Part shown: positions 24,932-34,463 of the stretch, one piece after another
How the letters are laid out: each line of letters starts with the position of its first letter
How positions within the stretch are numbered: the stretch's first letter is position 1
Program-made: the position numbers and the translations under genes
Notes under the pieces: model-generated
Told to the model about the DNA's origin: nothing
Databases searched by the model: none
Seen by the model: the letters and a program-made list of their open reading frames with translations, nothing else
Source of the DNA: Streptomyces solicavernae
GTDB taxonomy: Bacteria > Actinomycetota > Actinomycetes > Streptomycetales > Streptomycetaceae
Length of the DNA: 64,000 nucleotides
Direction: 5' to 3'
NCBI RefSeq assembly: GCF_029968095.1
Contig: NZ_JASCIR010000004.1
Location: 1 to 64,000 of the forward strand

Positions 24932-26542
24932 TCAGTGCGAGGAGCCCGCCGTGGCCGGCGGCAGGTCGGCCTTGACGCCCGGGTCGCCCGCGTCCGCCGT
25001 GTAGTCGCCCGGCTGGGTCTGGTCGACGCCGTCGGGGGCCTTGGCCGCCCGCAGGACGAAGGTCAGGACCACGGTGACCGCGACGTTCAGGACGAACGCG
25101 GTGAGGCCGATGTAGCCGATCTCGCCGATGCCGGGGATCTCCGCGGAGGACCCGCCGAAGTGCTTCTGCGTCGGCGAGGCCACCCCGTACGCCGCGGCCG
25201 TGCCGTACACCATGCCGACCGCCCAGCCGCCGAGCAGCGCCCAGCGGTGGAACCAGCGGGTGAACAGGCCGCCGACGAGGGACGGGAAGGTCTGCAGGAT
25301 CCAGATGCCGCCGAGCAGCTGGAAGTTGATCGCGACCGTCTTGTCCATGCCGAGGACGAAGACCAGTGCGCCCACCTTCACCAGGAGCGACACCAGCTTG
25401 GAGACCTTGGTCTCCTGTGCCGGGGTGGCGTCCGGCCTGATGAAGTCCTTGTAGATGTTGCGGGTGAACAGGTTCGCGGCGGCGATCGACATGATCGCGG
25501 CCGGGACCAGGGCGCCGATGCCGATCGCCGCGAAGGCGATGCCGGCGAACCAGTCCGGGAACATGTTCTCGAACAGCTGCGGGATCGCCAGCTGCCCGTT
25601 CTCCACCTTGACCCCGGCCGCGATCGCCATGAAGCCGAGCAGCGCGAGGAAGCCCAGCATCAGCGAGTACAGCGGCAGGATCGTGGTGTTGCGGCGGATC
25701 ACGTCACGGCTGCGCGAGGACAGCGTCGCGGTGATCGAGTGCGGGTACATGAACAGCGCGAGCGCCGAGCCGAGCGCAAGGGTGGCGTACCCCCAGTGCC
25801 CGCCGTCGCCCGGCACCAGGCCGCCCTTGCCCTGCTCGGTGAACTTGTCACTCGCCGAGGAGAAGATGTCGGCGAAGCCGCCCAGCTTGATCGGGATGTA
25901 GATGATGGCCACGGCGATCACGATGTAGATCAGCGTGTCCTTGACGAACGCGATCAGCGCGGGCGCGCGCAGCCCCGACGAGTACGTGTACGCGGCGAGC
26001 ACGCCGAAGGCGATCAGCAGCGGCAGGTCCTTGATGAACCAGTTGGTGTTCTCGCCGCCGCCGACGCCCATCACGTCCAGCACGGCCTGGATGCCGACCA
26101 GCTGGAGCGCGATGTACGGCATGGTGGCCAGGATGCCGGTGACGGCCACCGCAAGGGACAGCCCCTTCGAGCCGAACCGGCCGCGCACGAAGTCCGAGGT
26201 CGTCACGTACCCGTGCTTGTGGGAGACCGACCAGAGGCGCGGCAGGAACGTGAAGATCAGCGGGTAGACCAGGATGGTGTACGGCACCGCGAAGAAGCCG
26301 GCCGCGCCCGCCGCGTAGATCGCCGCCGGGACGGCCACGAAGGTGTACGCGGTGTACAGGTCGCCGCCGAGCAGGAACCAGGTGACCCAGGTGCCGAACG
26401 AGCGGCCGCCGAGGCCCCATTCGTCGAGGCTGTTCTCGTTCTCGGCCTTGCGCCAGCGGGCCGCCATGAAGCCCATGGCGGTGACCAGGACGAAGAAGAG
26501 GATGAAGACGGCGAGTGCGACGCCGTTCACGCCGTCGTTCAC
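24932..26542 (-). CDS. Sodium:solute symporter (MctP/ActP-like)
   Basis: This 536-aa membrane protein of the SSS family has about 13 transmembrane helices. Family-type segments include GGRSFGTWVTWFLLGGDLYTAYTF and the later GIGALVPAAIMSIAAANLFTRN. Close relatives carry monocarboxylates (lactate, pyruvate, acetate), but the substrate is inferred. The GTG start overlaps the DUF3311 stop as GTGA. A two-gene DUF3311-symporter unit is a recurrent arrangement for this subfamily. Confidence 0.88.
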   Translation of the reverse strand: MNDGVNGVALAVFILFFVLVTAMGFMAARWRKAENENSLDEWGLGGRSFGTWVTWFLLGGDLYTAYTFVAVPAAIYAAGAAGFFAVPYTILVYPLIFTFLPRLWSVSHKHGYVTTSDFVRGRFGSKGLSLAVAVTGILATMPYIALQLVGIQAVLDVMGVGGGENTNWFIKDLPLLIAFGVLAAYTYSSGLRAPALIAFVKDTLIYIVIAVAIIYIPIKLGGFADIFSSASDKFTEQGKGGLVPGDGGHWGYATLALGSALALFMYPHSITATLSSRSRDVIRRNTTILPLYSLMLGFLALLGFMAIAAGVKVENGQLAIPQLFENMFPDWFAGIAFAAIGIGALVPAAIMSIAAANLFTRNIYKDFIRPDATPAQETKVSKLVSLLVKVGALVFVLGMDKTVAINFQLLGGIWILQTFPSLVGGLFTRWFHRWALLGGWAVGMVYGTAAAYGVASPTQKHFGGSSAEIPGIGEIGYIGLTAFVLNVAVTVVLTFVLRAAKAPDGVDQTQPGDYTADAGDPGVKADLPPATAGSSH

Positions 26543-26796
26543 TTGGCCCCGCCTTCCCGGCGCGCGCGCTGGTCACGCTGCCAGAGCCGGTACGCGAGGA
26601 CCGTGAGCGCGGTCGAGATGAGCACCCACGCCATCTGGTACCAGTAGAAGAACGGCAGCCCGATGAAGGCCGGGTCCGTCTTCGCGTAGGAACCGACCCA
26701 CAGCATGGCGATGAACGGTGCGACGAGACAGAGGCCGATGACGACGCGCACCGGCGTCACCACCGGTGGTCTGTTCTCTTCTGAAGCTTGTGACAT
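26539..26796 (-). CDS. DUF3311 small membrane protein
   Basis: This 85-aa protein has two hydrophobic helices (about residues 18-38 and 48-68) separated by a short loop with FYWYQM. It matches the DUF3311 family, which almost always precedes an SSS-family symporter and is thought to be its accessory subunit. The overlap with the next gene supports stoichiometric expression. Its role in transport is not established. Confidence 0.85.
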   Translation of the reverse strand: MSQASEENRPPVVTPVRVVIGLCLVAPFIAMLWVGSYAKTDPAFIGLPFFYWYQMAWVLISTALTVLAYRLWQRDQRARREGGAK

Positions 26797-26988
26797 GCGG
26801 CGGGCTCCGTCCCCCTCGCTGGTGACCTCGTGCGGTGCGCACGAAATCTAGGTGACGGTGTCAAGACAGCGGAAGACCTCGTCCGCATATCGGTCCCCAA
26901 CCGCAATCTCGCCGCCGCGCGTGTGCGGATTTCGCCGGAATGGCGCAGGTATCGCGGCGGCGACTTCCGGCCGTTGTGGCGACCGCCG

Positions 26989-27774
26989 CTACTTCTGCGG
27001 CCGTTGCAGCCGCGCCACGAACTTGTACCGGTCCCCGCGGTACACCGACCGCACCCACTCCACCGGCCGCCCCGAGGCGTCGAGGGAGTGCCGGGACAGC
27101 ATCAGCATCGGCAGGCCCACGTCGGTGCCGAGCAGCGCGGCCTCGGTCGGGGTGGCGAGCGAGGTCTCGATGGTCTCCTCGGCCTCGGCGAGGTGGACGT
27201 CGTAGACCTCGTCGAGCGCGGTGTACAGCGAGGTGTACTTGGCGAGCGAACGGCGCAGCGCGGGAAAGCGCTTGGCGGACAGGTGCGTGGTCTCGATCGC
27301 CATCGGCTCGCCGTTCGCGAGGCGCAGCCGCTGGATGCGCAGGACCCGGCCGCCGGCCGCGATGCCGAGCAGCCCGGCGAGCCGGTCGTCGGCCGTGACG
27401 TACCCGATGTCCAGGAGCTGCGAGGCGGGTTCGAGCCCCTGCGCCTTCATGTCCTCCGTGTACGACGTGAGTTGGAGCGACTGGGACACCTTCGGTTTGG
27501 CGACGAACGTGCCCTTGCCCTGGATCCGCTCAAGCCGCCCCTCGACGACGAGCTCCTGCAGCGCCTGCCGCACGGTGGTCCGCGAGGTGTCGAACTCGGC
27601 GGCGAGGGTGCGCTCGGGCGGTACGGGCGTGCCGGGCGGCAGCGTTTCCGTCATGTCGAGCAAGTGCTTCTTGAGGCGGTAGTACTTGGGCACACGCGCG
27701 GTGCGTGCCGGGCCCTGCGGCTCGGCCGCCGCGGTCCCCGCCGTGCTCTGGGTGCTGTCCGCCTCGGTGGTCAT
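26989..27774 (-). CDS. dasR: GntR/HutC-family GlcNAc regulator DasR
   Basis: This 261-aa protein has an N-terminal winged helix ([29 protein letters not shown]) and a C-terminal UTRA effector domain. Sequence and place next to dasABC identify it as DasR, the global regulator that releases dre sites when bound to glucosamine-6-phosphate and links chitin/GlcNAc supply to development and antibiotics. The ATG at 27774 is chosen by similarity to the known N-terminus. A GTG at 27861 with a strong GGAGGAG would add 29 residues and remains a real alternative. A 7-bp inverted repeat overlaps the stop codon. Confidence 0.93.
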   Translation of the reverse strand: MTTEADSTQSTAGTAAAEPQGPARTARVPKYYRLKKHLLDMTETLPPGTPVPPERTLAAEFDTSRTTVRQALQELVVEGRLERIQGKGTFVAKPKVSQSLQLTSYTEDMKAQGLEPASQLLDIGYVTADDRLAGLLGIAAGGRVLRIQRLRLANGEPMAIETTHLSAKRFPALRRSLAKYTSLYTALDEVYDVHLAEAEETIETSLATPTEAALLGTDVGLPMLMLSRHSLDASGRPVEWVRSVYRGDRYKFVARLQRPQK

Positions 27775-27982
27775 CTCTCGCCCGCCCGTCTCCCGGCCGC
27801 CGCTGTTCGAAGACGCCTTCCGCGCGGCGCCCTGCTGCGGCTCCTGTGCTGCTGCCGTCACCGGCTCCTCCGTCTGTCGCGGCTCACATCGTGGCACGCC
27901 CCGGCCGGGACCGGTCGCGCTCCCTCAGGTGTCGGTCGGGTAACGGGATGGGGGACCCGTCTGATGACCCTTGACACCCCTA

Positions 27983-28021
27983 AAGGTCTAGGCCAAGCTC
28001 CCCGTGCTGGTCTACACCATT
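27983..28021 (+). promoter_or_regulatory. DasR-responsive elements upstream of dasA
   Basis: The core TGGTCTACACCA (28008-28019) closely matches the dre consensus TGGTCTAGACCA. A weaker GGTCTAGGCC copy lies at 27985-27994, just downstream of a TTGACA (27971-27976) that could be the dasA -35. DasR control of dasA through such a site is established in Streptomyces. Confidence 0.85.
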
Positions 28022-28109
28022 AAAGACCAGGTCCCAGTCCCACGAACAGTGCACTGCCACATGTCGCCGAAGTGGGTGGGGGGTTGCTGGCATCCCTGAG
28101 GAGGGTGAC

Positions 28110-29378
28110 GTGAAGCGCAAGCTCATAGCCGCGATCGGTGCAGCGGGCCTGGTGGTGTCGGTCGCTGCCTGCGGCTCGGACGACGGCAAGGACGCGGGGG
28201 CGGACGGCTTCAAGGGTCAGACGCTGACCCTGTGGGCCATGGACGGTTCGACCCCGGACGGCTGGACGAAGGACGTCAAGGCCGCCTTCGAGAAGAAGAC
28301 CGGCGCCAAGCTGAAGATCGAGATCCAGCAGTGGAACGGCATCCAGCAGAAGCTGACCACCGCACTCTCCGAGGAGAGCCCGCCGGACGTCTTCGAGATC
28401 GGCAACACCCAGACCCCGGCGTACGCGCAGACCGGCGGCCTCGCCGAACTCGACGACCTGAAGAAGTCCATCGGCGCCGACTGGACCGAGAGCCTCAACA
28501 AAGCGTCCGTCTTCGACGGCAAGCAGTACGCGGCCCCCTGGTTCGCCGCCAACCGCGTGGTCGTCTACAACAAGAAGGTCTTCAAGGAAGCCGGCGTCAC
28601 CGAGATCCCGAAGACCCGCGCCGAACTCTTCAAGGCCTTCGACAGGATCGAGGCCGAGACCGACGCCGAGCCCATCTACATGCCCGGCCAGAACTGGTAC
28701 TTCTTCGACGGCCTCACCATCGGCACCGGCGCCGACCTGGTGAAGAAGAAGGGCGACAAGTGGGTGTCCAACCTCGCGGACCCGAAGGTCGGCGAGGCCA
28801 TGGAGATCTACCAGAAGTACGCCTCGTACTCCACCGCCCCCAAGGACAAGGACGAGGCCACCCCGCAGCAGGCCGAGGTCTTCGCCAAGGGCAAGACCGG
28901 CGCGTTCATCGGCATGGGCTGGGAGGCCGCCACCGCGATCAAGGCCAACCCGGAGATCGAGAAGCACATCGGCTACTTCACGATCCCCGGCGAGACCGCC
29001 GACAAGCCCGAGGGAGTCTTCCTCGGCGGCTCCAACCTCGCCGTCGCCGCGGGCAGCGAGCAGCAGGAACTCGCCAAGGAATTCCTGAAGATCGCGCTCT
29101 CCGACAAGTTCGAGGGCCAGCTGTCCAAGGAACTCGGCGTCATCCCCAACAAGGAGTCGCTGCAGCACAACCTGAAGGGCCAGCCCGCCGGCGAGGCCGC
29201 CGCGGCCGCCGTCGCCTCCGGCGGCACCACCCCGCTGATCCCCGAGTGGGCCGCCGTGGAGAACCCGCCGAACCCCATCAAGACGTACATGACCGCCGTC
29301 CTGAACGGTAAGTCGCACGCCGCGGCCGCCAAGCAGGTCGAGGGCGAGTTCAACAAGCGCCTGGCGCAGAAGCAGTGA
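28110..29378 (+). CDS. dasA: Chitobiose ABC transporter lipoprotein DasA
   Basis: This 422-aa extracellular sugar-binding lipoprotein (family 1 SBP) has the lipobox SVAAC with lipidated Cys21. In Streptomyces DasA binds N,N'-diacetylchitobiose and passes it to DasBC, which is energised by the shared ATPase MsiK encoded elsewhere. The GTG start follows GAGGAGGG. It is the first gene of the das operon and has dre sites upstream, so induction by GlcNAc-derived signals is expected. Confidence 0.95.
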   Translation: MKRKLIAAIGAAGLVVSVAACGSDDGKDAGADGFKGQTLTLWAMDGSTPDGWTKDVKAAFEKKTGAKLKIEIQQWNGIQQKLTTALSEESPPDVFEIGNTQTPAYAQTGGLAELDDLKKSIGADWTESLNKASVFDGKQYAAPWFAANRVVVYNKKVFKEAGVTEIPKTRAELFKAFDRIEAETDAEPIYMPGQNWYFFDGLTIGTGADLVKKKGDKWVSNLADPKVGEAMEIYQKYASYSTAPKDKDEATPQQAEVFAKGKTGAFIGMGWEAATAIKANPEIEKHIGYFTIPGETADKPEGVFLGGSNLAVAAGSEQQELAKEFLKIALSDKFEGQLSKELGVIPNKESLQHNLKGQPAGEAAAAAVASGGTTPLIPEWAAVENPPNPIKTYMTAVLNGKSHAAAAKQVEGEFNKRLAQKQ

Positions 29379-29461
29379 CCACGCGCCGGGGGCGGCACCC
29401 GGCCTCCCCGCCCCCGCCCCCGGCGCGTACCGCCTGCTCTGAACCCTCTCGTACGAAAGTG

Positions 29462-30385
29462 ATGGCGAGCATGACCGTGCAGAGCGCACGCGCCCGCACC
29501 ACCGCACTCGCGCCCTATCTGCTGCTGCTTCCCGCCCTCGCGGCGACCCTGCTGCTGCTCGGCTGGCCGCTGGTCAAGAACGGGCTCCTGTCGTTCCAGA
29601 ACCTCAACATGAGGCAGCTGATCCAGCACCTCACGGAGTGGAACGGCCTCGACAACTACGCCGAGGTGCTGAGCAGTCCGGACTTCTGGCGGGTCACCGT
29701 CAGATCCGTCCTGTTCACCGGCGCCAACGTCGTACTGATCATGATCCTCGGCACCCTCGTCGGCCTGCTCCTCGCACGGCTCGGCAAGCGGATGCGGCTC
29801 ACCCTGCTGATCGGGCTGGTCCTCGCCTGGGCGATGCCGCCGATCGCGGCCGTCACCGTCTACAAGTGGCTCTTCGCCCAGCGCTTCGGCGTCGTCAACT
29901 GGGTGCTCGACCGGCTCGGCTTCCACTCGATGGCCGACCACAACTGGCTCGCCACCCAGTTCTCCACCTTCGCCGTGGTCACCCTGCTCATCGTCTGGCA
30001 GTCCATCCCGTTCGTGGCGATCAACCTGTACGCCGCCACGACCACCATCCCCAAGGAGCTCTACGAGGCCGCCGCGCTGGACGGCGCCGGTGCCTGGAAG
30101 AGCTTCACCTCGGTCACCGTGCCGTTCCTGCGGCCCTTCCTCTACGCCACCACGTTCCTGGAGATCATCTGGGTCTTCAAGGCGTTCACGCAGGTCTTCG
30201 CGATCAACGAGGGCGGCCCGAACCGGCTCACCGAGATCCTGCCCGTGTACGCGTACATCGAGGGCTTCGGCAACCAGCACTTCGGCATGGGCTCCGCGAT
30301 CGCGCTGCTCACCATCGTGATCCTGCTCGCCCTGACCGCGTACTACCTGCGCATCGTGCTCAAGCAAGAGGAGGACGAGCTGTGA
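29462..30385 (+). CDS. dasB: Chitobiose ABC transporter permease DasB
   Basis: This 307-aa MalF-type permease has six predicted helices and the EAA loop around PKELYEAAALDGAGAWKSF that contacts the ATPase. No ATPase gene is in the operon, as expected for MsiK-dependent importers. The ATG at 29462 is preceded by GAAAG; another ATG three codons on is possible. An 83-nt gap separates it from dasA and its stop overlaps dasC as GTGA. Confidence 0.92.
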   Translation: MASMTVQSARARTTALAPYLLLLPALAATLLLLGWPLVKNGLLSFQNLNMRQLIQHLTEWNGLDNYAEVLSSPDFWRVTVRSVLFTGANVVLIMILGTLVGLLLARLGKRMRLTLLIGLVLAWAMPPIAAVTVYKWLFAQRFGVVNWVLDRLGFHSMADHNWLATQFSTFAVVTLLIVWQSIPFVAINLYAATTTIPKELYEAAALDGAGAWKSFTSVTVPFLRPFLYATTFLEIIWVFKAFTQVFAINEGGPNRLTEILPVYAYIEGFGNQHFGMGSAIALLTIVILLALTAYYLRIVLKQEEDEL

Positions 30386-31227
30386 GCCGCCCCCGAGCCG
30401 CGTCTTCGGTGCTCCGCCGCGTCTGGCCCAACGCCCTGGCCACCGTGCTGACCCTCGTCTTCGTCTTCCCCGTCTACTGGATGTTCGCCACGGCCTTCAA
30501 ACCGACCGGCGACATCATCAGCGAGGACCCCGTCTGGTTCCCCGTCGACTTCACCTTCGAGCACTTCCGCACCGCCGTCACCGCCGACAACTTCTGGACG
30601 CTGGTACGGAATTCGGTGACCGTCACGGTCCTAGCGGTGCTGTTCTCCCTGGTCATCGGGTTGCTCGCGTCGTTCGCGCTGGCCCGGATGCGGTTCCGGG
30701 GGCGGCGCGGCTTCATCGTCGCGTTCATGCTCGCGCAGATGGCGCCCTGGGAAGTCATGGTCATCGCGATCTACCTGATCGTCCGCGACGCCGACATGCT
30801 CAACAGCCTGATCCCGCTCACCGTGTTCTACATGATGATGGTGCTGCCCTTCACGCTGCTCACCCTGCGCGGCTTCGTCGGGGCCATACCGAAGGACCTG
30901 GAGGAATCCGCGATGGTCGACGGGTGCAGCCGGCCGCAGGCCTTCGTCAAGGTGATCCTGCCGCTGCTCGCGCCCGGCCTGATGTCGACCTCCCTGTTCG
31001 GCTTCATCACCGCCTGGAACGAGTTCCCGATGGTGCTGATCCTCAACAAGCAGGCCGAGGCGCAGACCCTGCCGCTGTGGATCTCCAAGTTCCAGACCGT
31101 CTTCGGCGACGACTGGGGCGCCACCATGGCCGCCTCCTCGCTCTTCGCCATCCCGATCCTGCTCCTCTTCCTCTTCCTGCAGCGCAAGGCCGTCAGCGGC
31201 CTCACCGCAGGCGCCGTGAAGGGATAA
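30382..31227 (+). CDS. dasC: Chitobiose ABC transporter permease DasC
   Basis: This 281-aa MalG-type permease has six helices and the EAA loop PKDLEESAMVDGCSRPQAF. Together with DasB it forms the membrane channel for chitobiose. The GTG start overlaps the dasB stop, showing coupling. It is followed after 9 nt by dasD. Confidence 0.92.
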   Translation: MSRPRAASSVLRRVWPNALATVLTLVFVFPVYWMFATAFKPTGDIISEDPVWFPVDFTFEHFRTAVTADNFWTLVRNSVTVTVLAVLFSLVIGLLASFALARMRFRGRRGFIVAFMLAQMAPWEVMVIAIYLIVRDADMLNSLIPLTVFYMMMVLPFTLLTLRGFVGAIPKDLEESAMVDGCSRPQAFVKVILPLLAPGLMSTSLFGFITAWNEFPMVLILNKQAEAQTLPLWISKFQTVFGDDWGATMAASSLFAIPILLLFLFLQRKAVSGLTAGAVKG

Positions 31228-31236
31228 ACCCGCCGT

Positions 31237-32739
31237 ATGACGACACTCCGCACCCGTGCCACGGACACCCTCACCCGGGACGCGCTGACCGTTCTGCAGC
31301 CCGGCTTCGTCGGCACCAGCGCACCGGACTGGCTGCTCCGCCGCATCGGCGAGGGCCTGCACTCGGTCGGCCTGTTCGGCCGCAACATCGCATCGCCCGA
31401 GCAACTGGCCGCGCTCACCGCCCAGTTGCGGGCCGAGCGGGACGACGTCCTGGTCGCCATCGACGAGGAGGGCGGCGACGTCACCCGCCTGGAGGTCCGC
31501 ACCGGCTCCTCCTTCCCCGGCAACCACGCCCTCGGCGCGGTGGACGACGCGGCCCTGACCCGCGACGTCGCCGCCGAACTCGCCCGCCGCCTCGCCGCCT
31601 GCGGGGTCAACCTCAACTGGGCCCCGTCGGCCGACGTCAACTCCAACCCCGACAACCCGGTCATCGGCGTACGGTCCTTCGGCGCCGACCCGGCCCTCGT
31701 CGCCCGGCACACCGCCGCGTACGTCGAGGGCCTGCAGTCCACCGGGGTCGCGGCCTGCACCAAGCACTTCCCGGGCCACGGCGACACGGCCGTCGACTCG
31801 CACCATTCCCTGCCGCGTATCGACGCCTCCCTGGAGGTGCTGCGGGAACGGGAGCTGGCGCCCTTCCGCGCGGCGATCGCCGCCGGCACGAAAGCCGTGA
31901 TGAGCGCGCACATCCTGCTCCCGGCCCTCGACCCTGACCACCCGGCCACCCTCTCCCGCCGCATCCTCACCGGCCTGCTCCGCGAGGAGCTGAACTTCGA
32001 CGGCCTGATCGTCACCGACGGCATGGAGATGCAGGCCATCTCCGCCACCTACGGCATCGCACGCGGCAGCGTCCTCGCCGTCGCCGCGGGCGCCGACGCG
32101 ATCTGCGTGGGCGGCGGCCTCGCCGACGAGCAGACGGTCCTGCGCCTGCGCGACGCCCTCGTCACGGCCGTACGCGACGGCGAACTCCCCGAGGAACGCC
32201 TCGCCGACGCGGCCGCGCGGGTGCGCGCGCTGGGGGAGTGGTCCGCGTCTGCCGTACGCGTCGAGAGCGGAACCGGCCGCGACATCGGCCGGACGGCGGC
32301 CCGCCGCGCCCTCGCGATCACCGTCAACGGCGAGCACCCACGGCTGACTTCACCCGCGTACGTGGCCGCGCTGACGCCGATGGCCAACATCGCGGTGGGC
32401 GACGAGACCCCCTGGGGCGTCGCCGCCGAGCTGGCCCGTCTGCTCCCCGGCACGGAGACCGGCAGCTACACGGCGGAATCGGACCCGCGCCAGATCCTCG
32501 CGGCGGCCGGCGACCGCCGCATCGTCGCCGTCGTCCGCGACGCCCACCGCCACGGCTGGATGTCCGAGGCCCTGGACACGCTCCTCGCCTCCCGCCCGGA
32601 CACGGTGATCGTCGAAATGGGCGTCCCCCAGTCCCCACCCCGCGGCGCGATCCATCTCGCGACGTACGGCGCGGCAAGGGTGTGCGGGGCGGCGGCGGCG
32701 GAGGCGTTGGTGGGGGAGGTGTTGGTGGGGGAGGCGTAA
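31237..32739 (+). CDS. dasD: GH3 beta-N-acetylglucosaminidase DasD
   Basis: This 500-aa glycoside hydrolase family 3 enzyme carries the NagZ signature KHFPGHGDT (residues 176-184) and the nucleophile Asp261 in IVTDGMEM. With no signal peptide it should act in the cytoplasm and split imported chitobiose to GlcNAc. The name dasD follows the Streptomyces gene in the same position. The ribosome site is weak, so it may rely on coupling to dasC. The C-terminus ends in a short repeated EVLVGE. Confidence 0.9.
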   Translation: MTTLRTRATDTLTRDALTVLQPGFVGTSAPDWLLRRIGEGLHSVGLFGRNIASPEQLAALTAQLRAERDDVLVAIDEEGGDVTRLEVRTGSSFPGNHALGAVDDAALTRDVAAELARRLAACGVNLNWAPSADVNSNPDNPVIGVRSFGADPALVARHTAAYVEGLQSTGVAACTKHFPGHGDTAVDSHHSLPRIDASLEVLRERELAPFRAAIAAGTKAVMSAHILLPALDPDHPATLSRRILTGLLREELNFDGLIVTDGMEMQAISATYGIARGSVLAVAAGADAICVGGGLADEQTVLRLRDALVTAVRDGELPEERLADAAARVRALGEWSASAVRVESGTGRDIGRTAARRALAITVNGEHPRLTSPAYVAALTPMANIAVGDETPWGVAAELARLLPGTETGSYTAESDPRQILAAAGDRRIVAVVRDAHRHGWMSEALDTLLASRPDTVIVEMGVPQSPPRGAIHLATYGAARVCGAAAAEALVGEVLVGEA

Positions 32740-32761
32740 TACCGCTCGGGGCTGAAAAGAA

Positions 32762-32790
32762 AGGCGCCGGGCCCAACGGACCCGGCGCCT
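32762..32790. terminator. Bidirectional hairpin between dasD and nagB
   Basis: A perfect 10-bp stem AGGCGCCGGG/CCCGGCGCCT with a 9-nt loop sits between the convergent genes. Confidence 0.85.
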
Positions 32791-32808
32791 GAGGGCGAGG
32801 GGCACCCC

Positions 32809-33594
32809 TCAAATCCCCTGCCACTCCGGCTTGTTGTCGTACGCATGCCGAAAATACTCCGCAAGCTTCAACTTCGACGCGGCGGCCTCATCCACCACCA
32901 CCGTCGCACGCGGATGCAACTGCAGGGCCGACGCCGGCACGAGCGAGGCCACCGGCCCCTCCACGGTCTGCGCCACCGCCTCCGCCTTCCCCTCGCCCGT
33001 CGCGAGCAGCACCAGATGACGCGCGTCCAGAATCGTCCCGATGCCCTGCGTGATGACGTGGTGCGGCACCTGCTCGATGTCGTTGCCGAAGAACCGGGCG
33101 TTGTCGATGCGCGTCTGCTCGGTCAGCGTCTTGATCCGCGTACGCGACGCCAGCGAGGAGCACGGCTCGTTGAACCCGATGTGCCCGTCGGTCCCGATCC
33201 CCAGGATCTGCAGGTCCACCCCGCCGGCCGCGGCCAGCGCCTCCTCGTACGCCTCGCACGCCGCCTGCACGTCCGCCGCGCTGCCATCGGGCCCCATGAA
33301 CTGCTCCGCGGGCAGCCCGAGCGGCTCGACGACCTGCCGCAGCACCGTCGCGCGGTACGACTCCGGGTGTCCGGCGGGCAGTCCCACGTACTCGTCGAGC
33401 TGGCAGATCCGGGCCCGCGAGGCATCCACTCCGCCGCCCCGCACCTTCGCGATCAGCGCGTCGTAGATGGGCAGCGGGGTCGAGCCGGTGGCCACGCCGA
33501 GCAGCGCGTCGGGCTTGCGGGCCAGCAGGTCCGCGACGGCCCCCGCGATGAGCTCTCCGCCCGCCTTGGCGTCCTTGACGATGACAACTTCCAC
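32809..33594 (-). CDS. nagB: Glucosamine-6-phosphate deaminase
   Basis: This 261-aa enzyme converts glucosamine-6-phosphate to fructose-6-phosphate and ammonia. Motifs include GVATGSTPLP, LDEYVGL (catalytic Asp region) and GIGTDGHIGFNEP. The GTG at 33594 is chosen because it gives the known 261-residue family length; the open frame further upstream is unsupported. A dre site 47 nt upstream shows DasR control. It removes the DasR effector and so closes the regulatory loop. Confidence 0.95.
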   Translation of the reverse strand: MEVVIVKDAKAGGELIAGAVADLLARKPDALLGVATGSTPLPIYDALIAKVRGGGVDASRARICQLDEYVGLPAGHPESYRATVLRQVVEPLGLPAEQFMGPDGSAADVQAACEAYEEALAAAGGVDLQILGIGTDGHIGFNEPCSSLASRTRIKTLTEQTRIDNARFFGNDIEQVPHHVITQGIGTILDARHLVLLATGEGKAEAVAQTVEGPVASLVPASALQLHPRATVVVDEAAASKLKLAEYFRHAYDNKPEWQGI

Positions 33595-33640
33595 GCTGGG
33601 CCTGCCGATCTGGGTAGTGGATGTGCACGCTCTGCGGTCT

Positions 33641-33656
33641 AGTGGTTTAGACCAAT
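33641..33656 (-). promoter_or_regulatory. DasR-responsive element upstream of nagB
   Basis: AGTGGTTTAGACCAAT has the core TGGTTTAGACCA, one base away from the dre consensus. It is placed 47 bp from the nagB GTG. A second half-site GGTCTAG adjoins it on the left. Confidence 0.88.
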
Positions 33657-33677
33657 CTAACAGAGTCATGCCCTCCC

Positions 33678-33741
33678 CGCCCGTCGAATCCGCACACTCT
33701 CCGCCCGTCGAATCCGCACACTCTCCGCCCGCCGAACCCGC
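33678..33741. repeat. 26-bp direct repeats
   Basis: Two and a half copies of CCGCCCGTCGAATCCGCACA plus CTCT lie between the nagB operator and the TetR gene. Confidence 0.8.
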
Positions 33742-33781
33742 GGCCGTCACGAAAAGTCTGCACCCCTCGGGCCCGTTTTTC

Positions 33782-33799
33782 TAGCGCCCGCTATACAAT
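33782..33799 (+). promoter_or_regulatory. Leaderless promoter with overlapping palindrome
   Basis: The palindrome TAGCGCCCGCTA (33782-33793) abuts the -10 element TACAAT (33794-33799), which ends 7 nt before the TetR ATG. An autorepressing TetR dimer could bind here. Inferred. Confidence 0.5.
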
Positions 33800-33806
33800 T
33801 CACTCC

Positions 33807-34463
33807 ATGGTGGCGAACCCAGCAGCGCAGAGACGCACGAGCCGTCCGTCGGAACAGGCGGCCGGCGGCACGAAGCAGCGCGGCCGCCCCCGCTCCTTCG
33901 ACCGCGAACAGGCCCTGCGCCAGGCGATCTGGACCTTCTGGGAGCGGGGTTACGAGGCCACGTCCGTCTCCGACCTCACCCGGGCCATGGGCATCGGCCC
34001 GCCCAGCCTGTACGCAGCCTTCGGCGACAAGCGCACGCTCTTCGAGGAAGTCCTCACGGAGTACGTGGACACGTACGGCGCCTTCGGATCCCGAGCCCTC
34101 GACGAGGAACCGACCGCCCGCGCCGGCTTCGCCCGCATGCTGCGCGAGGCCGCCGCCGAGTTCGCCGCCCCCGGCCGCCCGCACGGCTGCCTCGTCATCC
34201 ACGCGGCCACCAACTGCACGACACCGGAGGTCGAGGAGACGTTGCGGGAGCGGCGCAACGCCAACATCGCCGAGTTCGCGACCCGCATCCGCGCGGACGT
34301 CGCCACCGGCGAACTCCCCGGCGGCTGCGACGCCCCCGCCCTCGCGCGCTACACCGCCGCCGTCTTCCAGGGCATGTCCCAGCAGGCCAGGGACGGCGCG
34401 AGCCGACAGGAACTGGAACGCGTCGCCGACCTGGCCATGACCGCTTGGCCCCCGGCATCATGA
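33807..34463 (+). CDS. TetR-family regulator (AcrR-like)
   Basis: This 218-aa protein has a basic, flexible N-terminus (residues 1-28), then a TetR HTH (SVSDLTRAMGIGPPSLYAAFGDKRTLF). The C-terminal half resembles the YxaF/LmrA-type or TetR_C domain with a Cys in GRPHGCLVIHA, possibly ligand-related. The start is supported by a leaderless-type promoter rather than a ribosome site. Its targets are unknown; no divergent gene other than nagB is nearby. Confidence 0.82.
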   Translation: MVANPAAQRRTSRPSEQAAGGTKQRGRPRSFDREQALRQAIWTFWERGYEATSVSDLTRAMGIGPPSLYAAFGDKRTLFEEVLTEYVDTYGAFGSRALDEEPTARAGFARMLREAAAEFAAPGRPHGCLVIHAATNCTTPEVEETLRERRNANIAEFATRIRADVATGELPGGCDAPALARYTAAVFQGMSQQARDGASRQELERVADLAMTAWPPAS

